The notes under the pieces were generated by a model, which saw nothing but the letters and a program-made list of their open reading frames with translations, was not told the origin of the DNA and searched no databases. From NCBI GenBank assembly GCA_016191395.1, contig JACPOS010000029.1, positions 1 through 32,594 on the forward strand: DNA of 32,594 nucleotides, in the 5' to 3' direction. Of this stretch, positions 8,786 to 16,266 are shown in pieces (position 1 is the first letter of the stretch; each line of letters opens with the position of its first letter). This DNA comes from Chloroflexota bacterium. GTDB lineage: Bacteria > Chloroflexota > Limnocylindria > Limnocylindrales > CSP1-4. The translations under genes were made by a program, and so were the position numbers.

Positions 8786-10135
8786 ATGAGTCGCGATTTC
8801 GTCGGCGCTCTCCTCCAGCTCAATGCCGAGAAGCAGGTCTCCCGCGAGCAGCTCATTCGGACCGTGGAGGACGCGATTGCCGCCGCCTACCGGCGCGTCG
8901 CCAACGAGGAGGACATCCACGTCCAGATCGATGCCGACAGCGGCCGCATCCGCGTCTACCGCGCCCGCATCGCGGCCGTGGACCCGATCGAGGAAGAGCA
9001 GCAGCTGACGCACTTCACCCTCGACGAGGCGAAGCGCCACAAGGCTGACGCCATCCCGGGCGAGCTCGTGGAGATCGAGGAGCTGGACGGCGACACGTTC
9101 GGGCGGATCGGTGCCCAGACCGCCAAGCAGGTCGTCCTGCAGCGGCTTCGCGAGGCGGAGCGCGACGCCGTGTTCGATCAGTTCGCGGACAAGGAGGGCG
9201 AGCTCGTCACGGGCACCGTCAACCGGGTCGAGCCGCGGGCGATGATCCTGGACATGGGCAAGGGCGTCGAGGGCGTGCTTGCCACCACCGAGCAGTCGCC
9301 GCTGGAGCACTACCGCATCGGCCAGAACGTCAAGGCGTACGTCCTGGAGGTCCGCCGCACCCCACGCGGTCCAGCGCTCTTCGTCAGCCGCACGCACAAG
9401 GGCTTCCTCAAGCGCCTGTTCGAGCTGGAGGTCCCGGAGATCCACAACGGCACCGTGGAGATCCGCGCCATCGCCCGCGAGGCCGGCAGCCGCTCCAAGG
9501 TCGCCGTCGCATCCCGGCAGGAGGGCCTGGACCCAGTCGGAGCGACCGTCGGGCAGCGTGGCGCCCGCGTGCAGTCCGTCGTCGCCGAGCTCGGCGGCGA
9601 GAAGATCGACGTCATCCCCTGGAACGACGATCCGTCGGCCTTCGTGGCCAACGCGCTGTCGCCCGCCCAGGTCCTGTCGGTCGAGATCGACACGGAGCAC
9701 CGCATCGCCAACGTCACCGTGCCGGAGCGGATGCTCTCGCTGGCCATTGGCCGTGAGGGCCAGAACGCCCGCCTCGCCGCACGGCTGACCGGTTGGCGCA
9801 TCGACATCCGGAGCGACGTGTCCGTCGCCGAGGCCAAGGCCGCCACGGCCAAGGAGGCGGTCGCCGCTGCCGAAGTCGCCGTCGCGGAGGCCGCAGCCCC
9901 CGCCGCCGAATCGGTCGTCGAGGTCGCACCAAAGGCCGCGCCCAAGCGCGCCGCGCGCACGTCGAAGGCCAAGGCAGCTGTTGCTGATGCCGACGCGGCG
10001 CCTGTCGCTGCCGAGGCTGAGGCCGATTCCGCCGACGCCGGCGACAAGGAGCCCGTGGGCGCCGCCGCTGGCGCCGCCGCTCCCAAGGCACGCGCCCGGA
10101 AGACCAAGGCCGCCGCCGGCGAGGTGGCGTCGTAG
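8786..10135 (+). CDS. nusA: Transcription termination/antitermination factor NusA
   Basis: NusA binds RNA polymerase and nascent RNA and modulates pausing, termination and antitermination. The 449-residue protein has the N-terminal polymerase-binding domain (1-130), an S1 domain (about 137-205, GELVTGTVNRVEPRAM), and two KH domains (about 225-340) with GLDPVGATVGQRGARVQ and SLAIGREGQNARLAARL. After about residue 340 it ends in a roughly 105-residue Ala/Lys/Glu-rich tail that is probably disordered, where E. coli NusA has acidic repeats. The ATG at 8786 has AAGGAG five bases upstream. It heads the nusA-infB operon. Confidence 0.96.
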   Translation: MSRDFVGALLQLNAEKQVSREQLIRTVEDAIAAAYRRVANEEDIHVQIDADSGRIRVYRARIAAVDPIEEEQQLTHFTLDEAKRHKADAIPGELVEIEELDGDTFGRIGAQTAKQVVLQRLREAERDAVFDQFADKEGELVTGTVNRVEPRAMILDMGKGVEGVLATTEQSPLEHYRIGQNVKAYVLEVRRTPRGPALFVSRTHKGFLKRLFELEVPEIHNGTVEIRAIAREAGSRSKVAVASRQEGLDPVGATVGQRGARVQSVVAELGGEKIDVIPWNDDPSAFVANALSPAQVLSVEIDTEHRIANVTVPERMLSLAIGREGQNARLAARLTGWRIDIRSDVSVAEAKAATAKEAVAAAEVAVAEAAAPAAESVVEVAPKAAPKRAARTSKAKAAVADADAAPVAAEAEADSADAGDKEPVGAAAGAAAPKARARKTKAAAGEVAS

Positions 10136-10167
10136 GCGCGGGCACGGCGACCCTCGAGCGTCGAGCG

Positions 10168-10423
10168 GTCCCGACCCGGTCCTGCGTCTTCTGTCGAACC
10201 AGTCGCGAGAAGCGCGCCCTCCTGCGGGTCGTGCGCACGCCCGCGGGGACCATCCAGTTCGATCCGACCGGCCGTGCGAACGGCCGGGGCGCCTACGTCT
10301 GCCGTGACCAGGCCTGCATCGCCGGTGCCACCGGGCGCGGCGGACTGGGCCGGGCACTCGAGGCCACCGTTCCCGCGGATCTCGCGGACCAGCTGCTGAC
10401 CGCCGCGAGCGGGGGAGGAATCG

Positions 10424-10437
<14 letters not shown>
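10168..10437 (+). CDS. ylxR: YlxR family RNA-binding protein, start codon unresolved
   Basis: YlxR (DUF448) is a small nucleic-acid-binding protein nearly always encoded between nusA and infB. The core is clear: PTRSCVFCRTSREKRALLRV, then FDPTGRANGRGAYVC and a C-terminal helix. The family normally starts a few residues before the Arg-x-Cys motif. Here no ATG, GTG, TTG or CTG occurs in frame between an upstream stop at 10018-10020 and the core; the first GTG (10231) would delete the conserved CxxC region. I placed the left end at a GTC (10168), where a start is expected; a non-canonical start, a sequence error, or a -1 shift from nusA would explain it. The stop lies 11 bases inside infB. Confidence 0.8.
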
Positions 10438-12328
<1,891 letters not shown>

Positions 12329-12787
12329 ATGACCGCGCGCACTGATCGCATCGACCAGTTGCTGCGGCAGGAGATCGGCGCGATCCTCACCAAGGACGTC
12401 CAGGATCCGCGCATCGGCTTCGTGACCGTAACGGACGTGGAGACCGCGCCGGACCTGAGCGTCGCCCGGGTGTGGGTCAGCGTGATCGGCCAGCCGGCGG
12501 AGCGCGACCTCACGGTCAAGGCGCTCCAGCACGCGTTGCCCTTCGTGCGCCACGAGCTGGGCTCGCGGATCCGCCTCCGCCGCATTCCGGAGCTCCAGCT
12601 ACGGCTGGACGACACCGTCCAGCGCGGCACGCGGGTGCTCCAGCTCCTCGCCGAGCTGGAGGCGGGCGGGGTGGTCACCGAGCCGCCGCCCGTCGAGGAA
12701 TCGCTGCCGAGCCCCATGCCGCACATCCCGCTGCCGGAGCCGGCGCCACGCAAGCGCCGCGCAATGGGCAGAAAGCCACGTCGATGA
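12329..12787 (+). CDS. rbfA: 30S ribosome-binding factor A
   Basis: RbfA is a KH-like protein that helps mature the 16S rRNA 5' end and the 30S subunit. The N-terminal RIDQLLRQEIGAILTKDVQDPRIG and the later FVRHELGSRIRLRRIPEL are typical. At 152 aa it is longer than the usual 110-130; the extra residues form a Pro/Arg-rich C-terminal tail ending RKRRAMGRKPRR. The ATG directly abuts the infB stop, and the stop overlaps the nrnA start as ATGA, so translation is probably coupled. Confidence 0.95.
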   Translation: MTARTDRIDQLLRQEIGAILTKDVQDPRIGFVTVTDVETAPDLSVARVWVSVIGQPAERDLTVKALQHALPFVRHELGSRIRLRRIPELQLRLDDTVQRGTRVLQLLAELEAGGVVTEPPPVEESLPSPMPHIPLPEPAPRKRRAMGRKPRR

Positions 12788-13818
12788 GCGTCGACCTGCG
12801 ACCGTGGCTCGACGCCGTGCCCGCCGCGGCCGCCCGCACGATCGCGGGTGCGCGCCATGCGCTGATCGCCACCCACGAGAACCCGGACGCGGACACCCTC
12901 GGCGCCGCGCTCGGCGTCGCCGCGATCGTGGAGCACCACGGCGGGCGGGCGACCCTCGTGTCCACGGACCCGGTGCCGCCGCTGTACGGCTTCCTCGCGG
13001 GGATGGACCGGTTCGCCCAGGATCCGGCACCGGACGGCGACTACGACCTGCTGGTCGTGTGCGATTGCGGCTCGCTCGACAGGCTCGGCGACGTGCGCGA
13101 TCGCCATCGCGAGCTGTTCGACCGGCTGCCCCGGGTGCTCGTGGACCACCACGCCTCGAACACGGACGGCGGCGAGAGCGACTGGGTCGACCCGGCTGCG
13201 GCTGCGACCTGCGAGCTGGTGACGCTGCTCGCCGCGCAGCTGGACGTGCCGCTGGATGCCGGCGGCGGCGCCATGGCAGCGGCCCTGATGGCCGGCATCG
13301 TCATGGACACGGCCACGTTTGCCCATCCCAATGCCACGCCGCGGACCCTCGCGGTGGCGGCTGCGCTGGTCGCCGCGGGAGCGCCCCTGTCGGACATCTC
13401 CCGCCGCCTCTACCGCTCCAAGCCGGACGCCCAGCTGCGCCTCTTCGGGCGCGTCCTGGATCGCCTCGAGGTGGCGGGCAATGGGTTGATCATCCACAGC
13501 TCCATCGACGGCGCGGACCACGCGGCAACCGGCACCATCTCGGCACACTCCGAGGGGCTGATCGAGCTGCTCGCGCAGTCGGAGACCGCGGAGGTCGCGA
13601 TCCTGTTCAAGGAGGCCGGCCCCGACTCGACGCGGGTCTCCGTGCGCACCAAGCCCGGCGGCGTCGATGCGACGCAGCTCACGGGTGCGTTTGGCGGCGG
13701 CGGGCACGCACGTGCCGCTGGGGCCACGGTCGCAGCGCCCCTGCCGGAGGCGCGCGCCCGCGTCCTCGCCGAGGCCCTCCGGCTCGCGAACGCCGTTCAT
13801 CGACCCCAGCACGGCTGA
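12784..13818 (+). CDS. nrnA: DHH/DHHA1 family oligoribonuclease (NrnA-like)
   Basis: NrnA-type phosphodiesterases hydrolyse short oligoribonucleotides, and sometimes pAp or cyclic dinucleotides, with manganese. The 344-residue protein shows the first motif HENPDADTLGA (31-41), an internal Asp motif VVCDCGSLDR, the DHH motif VDHHAS (120-125) and the DHHA1 signature FGGGGHARAAG (303-313). Family members occur between rbfA and truB in many bacteria, as here. It would finish short products left by RNase J and PNPase, both encoded in this window. Substrate preference (nanoRNA, pAp or c-di-AMP intermediates) cannot be read from sequence. Confidence 0.93.
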   Translation: MSVDLRPWLDAVPAAAARTIAGARHALIATHENPDADTLGAALGVAAIVEHHGGRATLVSTDPVPPLYGFLAGMDRFAQDPAPDGDYDLLVVCDCGSLDRLGDVRDRHRELFDRLPRVLVDHHASNTDGGESDWVDPAAAATCELVTLLAAQLDVPLDAGGGAMAAALMAGIVMDTATFAHPNATPRTLAVAAALVAAGAPLSDISRRLYRSKPDAQLRLFGRVLDRLEVAGNGLIIHSSIDGADHAATGTISAHSEGLIELLAQSETAEVAILFKEAGPDSTRVSVRTKPGGVDATQLTGAFGGGGHARAAGATVAAPLPEARARVLAEALRLANAVHRPQHG

Positions 13819-13824
13819 GCCCAC

Positions 13825-14760
13825 GTGCCCAGACAGCCGGACGCCCCGGGCATGCACGGGGTGCTCATCGTCGCGAAGCCGGCGGGACCCACCTCGCACG
13901 ACGTGGTCGCGCTCGTGCGCAGGCTGGCCTCGACGCGCCGCATCGGGCACGGCGGCACCCTCGATCCGTTCGCGTCCGGCGTGCTGCCGCTCTTCCTGGG
14001 TGGCGCGACCCGGCTCGTGGAGTACCACCTCGCGGACGACAAGGCATATCGCGCGACCATCTGCTTAGGTGCCAGCTCCACCACGGACGACCTCGACGGC
14101 GAGCTGACCCCGGTCTCTGCTCCGGCCCCTTCACGCGAGGCCGTAGAGGCTGCGCTGGCCGGGTCGATGGGACCGCAGGAGCAGCGGCCGCCCGACTACT
14201 CTGCGGTCCAGATCGGTGGTCGGCGCGCGTACGCGATGGCGCGCGCCGGCGAGGCGGTGGAGCTGCCGTCGCGCAGGGTGACCATCCTCGGCCTGGACCT
14301 CCTCGAGTGGGACGGCAGCGACCCGGACCGGCCGATCGCCATCGTCGACGTGCGCTGCTCCGCGGGGACGTACGTGCGGGCATTGGCCCGTGACCTGGGT
14401 GCCCGGCTCGGCTGCGGCGCGTATCTCGGCGCGCTCGTCCGGACTGCCAGCGGCCCGTTCACGATCGAGACGGCGCGCTCCCTCGACGAGATTCGCGACG
14501 CCGCGGCAGCGAAGGGCCCCGACGGCGTGCGCGAGCTGCTGCTCCCTTCCGACACGGGTCTCGACGCCCTCCCGGCCGTCGCCCTCACCGTGACCGAGAT
14601 CGCCGACGCCTTGCAGGGTCGGTTCGTGCGGCCGGCCGGCGGGCTCCGAGGCGCGCCGGAGGGCGAGCCGCTGCGCCTCATCGATGCTGCGGGCCTGATC
14701 GTGGGAATGGGGCGCCGCGAGGGCGCACGAATCGCCCCGACGAAGATGCTCCCGCACTGA
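13825..14760 (+). CDS. truB: tRNA pseudouridine(55) synthase
   Basis: TruB makes the universal pseudouridine 55 in the tRNA T-loop. The start of the core, GVLIVAKPAGPTSHDVV, and the catalytic Asp in GGTLDPFASGVLP (Asp47) are clear, as are RPPDYSAVQIGGRRAY and VRCSAGTYVRALARDLG. Length is 311 aa with a C-terminal region of PUA-like size. The GTG at 13825 is used; an ATG at 13852 (MHGVLIVAKPAG) fits the family start equally well, and neither has a strong Shine-Dalgarno sequence. Confidence 0.95.
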   Translation: MPRQPDAPGMHGVLIVAKPAGPTSHDVVALVRRLASTRRIGHGGTLDPFASGVLPLFLGGATRLVEYHLADDKAYRATICLGASSTTDDLDGELTPVSAPAPSREAVEAALAGSMGPQEQRPPDYSAVQIGGRRAYAMARAGEAVELPSRRVTILGLDLLEWDGSDPDRPIAIVDVRCSAGTYVRALARDLGARLGCGAYLGALVRTASGPFTIETARSLDEIRDAAAAKGPDGVRELLLPSDTGLDALPAVALTVTEIADALQGRFVRPAGGLRGAPEGEPLRLIDAAGLIVGMGRREGARIAPTKMLPH

Positions 14761-14761
14761 C

Positions 14762-15553
14762 GTGGCGATGACGGTGGTCCACGGCGTGGACGCATTGGAC
14801 ACGTCGCTGGGTCGCCTGTTCTTCGTGATTGGCGTGTTCGACGGCCTGCACCTGGGGCACGAGTACCTCCTCCACGAGCTGGCCTCGGCCGCAGCCGCGC
14901 ACGACGCCCGCCCGGCGGTGATCACGTTCGATCACCACCCTGACGAGATCCTGACCGGCCACGCACCACCGCTCCTGTGCGACCCGGACGAGCGCCTGGA
15001 GCGGCTGGAGGCGGCCGGCGTCGCGGTCACCGTCGTCCAGCACTTCGACCAGGCACTGCGCGAGACCCCGTACGACATCTTCGTTCGCCGGATCGCCGAC
15101 CGCGTCGAGCTCGCCGGATTCCTCATGACGCCGGAGTCCGCCTTCGGCTTCGAGCGGCGCGGCACCCCGGACACCGTGGCCGCGCTGGGCCGCGAGCTGG
15201 GCTACAAGGTCGTCGTGGCCCCACCGTTCACCCTTGACGGCGAGACCGTGAGCAGCTCCAAGATCCGTGCCGCGATCTCCGCCGGTGATTTCGCCACCGC
15301 GGAGCGGCTCCTGGGCCGCCCGTACTCGGTCGTTGGTCGGGGATCCCGGGCGCGTCGCGATCCAGTGCTCACCTTCGAGATGCCGGTCGCACTCCCACCA
15401 TCCGGCTGGTATCCGGTCCGCATCGATGACGTGGACGAGGGCGCCGCCCACGGCCCCGACCATGTCCACGTCGACGCACCCGCACAGGTCCGGCTCCAGG
15501 GTGTCTGGCTCGGCGGACCGCGCTGGCGCGTGATCTTCGATTCAGTGCCCTGA
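14762..15553 (+). CDS. ribF: RibF-like FAD synthetase with a degenerate riboflavin-kinase domain
   Basis: RibF normally phosphorylates riboflavin to FMN (C-terminal domain) and adenylates FMN to FAD (N-terminal domain). The adenylyltransferase half looks intact: GVFDGLHLGHEYLLHEL, TFDHHPDEIL, and SSSKIRAAISAGDFATAERLLGRPYS ahead of the linker (by about residue 188). The remaining C-terminal part is only about 75 residues against roughly 125 usually, and lacks the kinase GxPTAN ATP/Mg motif and the GVANIG-like strand. Total length is 263 aa against about 310. The enzyme may therefore be FMN adenylyltransferase only. The start is GTG 14762 just after truB; ATG 14768 is possible. Confidence 0.85.
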   Translation: MAMTVVHGVDALDTSLGRLFFVIGVFDGLHLGHEYLLHELASAAAAHDARPAVITFDHHPDEILTGHAPPLLCDPDERLERLEAAGVAVTVVQHFDQALRETPYDIFVRRIADRVELAGFLMTPESAFGFERRGTPDTVAALGRELGYKVVVAPPFTLDGETVSSSKIRAAISAGDFATAERLLGRPYSVVGRGSRARRDPVLTFEMPVALPPSGWYPVRIDDVDEGAAHGPDHVHVDAPAQVRLQGVWLGGPRWRVIFDSVP

Positions 15554-15886
15554 CACTCGGTCGAAATGTTCAGTACGGCTACGAACGCGACGAGGTTGCC
15601 CGGCGTCGAGGCGATCTGACCGTCGATCGGGTGATCTCCGGCCCAGAGTTCGTCGCCCTTGTAGCCCGAGTGAACAAGATCGACGACCGGCGACCCTCTG
15701 CAGAGGACTCCGAGCTGGAACCCGTCGAGTTCGTAGCCCAGCCGAACAATCGGTCCCCTCGACGCCCGCGTGGCTCGACGCGCGCCCTGCGACGGCGCGG
15801 CTCGTGCGTGATCGGGATTCGGCTGCTACCATCCGCCGGTCATAGAGGTGGAAGAACCAATAGCTTTGTTCGTGTCGGAGGACCGA
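15554..15886 (+). promoter_or_regulatory. rpsO leader region with repeated inverted repeats
   Basis: This 333-base gap has no confident gene. A GTG-started frame from 15631 is open but runs into rpsO in the wrong frame. It holds short GTTC/GAAC-type inverted repeats: GTTC 15568-15571 with GAAC 15583-15586; CTTGT 15658-15662 with ACAAG 15674-15678; GTTCG 15729-15733 with CGAAC 15743-15747; and GAAC 15854-15857 with GTTC 15868-15871. Two of them enclose a shared AGCCC loop sequence. A perfect palindrome CCTCTGCAGAGG sits at 15695-15706. TGCTACCAT at 15824-15832 resembles an extended -10. Autogenous control by S15 is common, but this region matches no leader I recognise. Confidence 0.35.
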
Positions 15887-16156
15887 GTGCCGCTCGCGCC
15901 CGAAGGGAAGACGGAGACAATCACCGAGTACGCCGTCAATGACGGCGATACCGGCTCACCCGAGGTCCAGATCGCGCTCCTCACGGAGCGGATCAAGGCC
16001 CTGACGGACCATCTCCGCAGCTTTCCCAAGGACAATCATTCGCGTCGCGGCCTCCTCAAGCTCGTCGGCCAGCGCCGTCGCCTTCTCGCGTATCTGCTGA
16101 AGAAGGACAACACGCGCTACCGCGCCGTCATCGGACGGCTCGGACTCCGCCGCTAG
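15887..16156 (+). CDS. rpsO: 30S ribosomal protein S15
   Basis: S15 binds the central domain of 16S rRNA early in 30S assembly. At 89 residues the length matches the family exactly. [17 protein letters not shown], the [23 protein letters not shown] segment (in two parts) and [13 protein letters not shown] are diagnostic. The GTG at 15887 is chosen because GGAGG at 15877-15881 lies 5 bases upstream; the frame is open 13 codons further upstream but that would add a non-conserved extension. pnp follows after 110 bases, the standard rpsO-pnp order. Confidence 0.97.
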   Translation: MPLAPEGKTETITEYAVNDGDTGSPEVQIALLTERIKALTDHLRSFPKDNHSRRGLLKLVGQRRRLLAYLLKKDNTRYRAVIGRLGLRR

Positions 16157-16169
16157 CCTTAGATCGCCG

Positions 16170-16193
16170 CCCCTGGCCCGGAACGGGCAGGGG
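16170..16193 (+). repeat. Strong hairpin in the rpsO-pnp gap
   Basis: CCCCT and GCCCG (16170-16174 and 16176-16180, one bulged G) pair with CGGGC and AGGGG (16184-16193) around a GAA loop, giving ten base pairs. No T-run follows. In E. coli the same gap carries an RNase-processing hairpin used in pnp autoregulation; a similar role here is inference. A perfect palindrome CGGGTCGACCCG lies just downstream at 16212-16223. Confidence 0.5.
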
Positions 16194-16236
16194 AGCGCGG
16201 GGATAGCGCGTCGGGTCGACCCGCCGCAGGTCAGTA

Positions 16237-16255
16237 CCTCCTCCACGGCAGGAGG
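16237..16255 (+). promoter_or_regulatory. Hairpin that can sequester the pnp ribosome binding site
   Basis: CCTCCT (16237-16242) is the exact complement of the pnp Shine-Dalgarno AGGAGG (16250-16255), with a seven-base loop; a second register pairs TCCTCC with GGAGGA. The hairpin would hide the whole Shine-Dalgarno sequence from the 16S anti-Shine-Dalgarno. It fits translational control of pnp, perhaps opened or cut by a nuclease. The pairing is seen in the sequence; the regulation is inferred. Confidence 0.45.
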
Positions 16256-16266
16256 AAACACAACCA

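Noticed and set aside
15631-15942. Plus-strand 103-codon frame between ribF and rpsO
   Set aside because: The first 50 codons look somewhat protein-like, but there is no ribosome site, no family and it ends inside rpsO in the wrong frame. A decayed gene fragment cannot be excluded.
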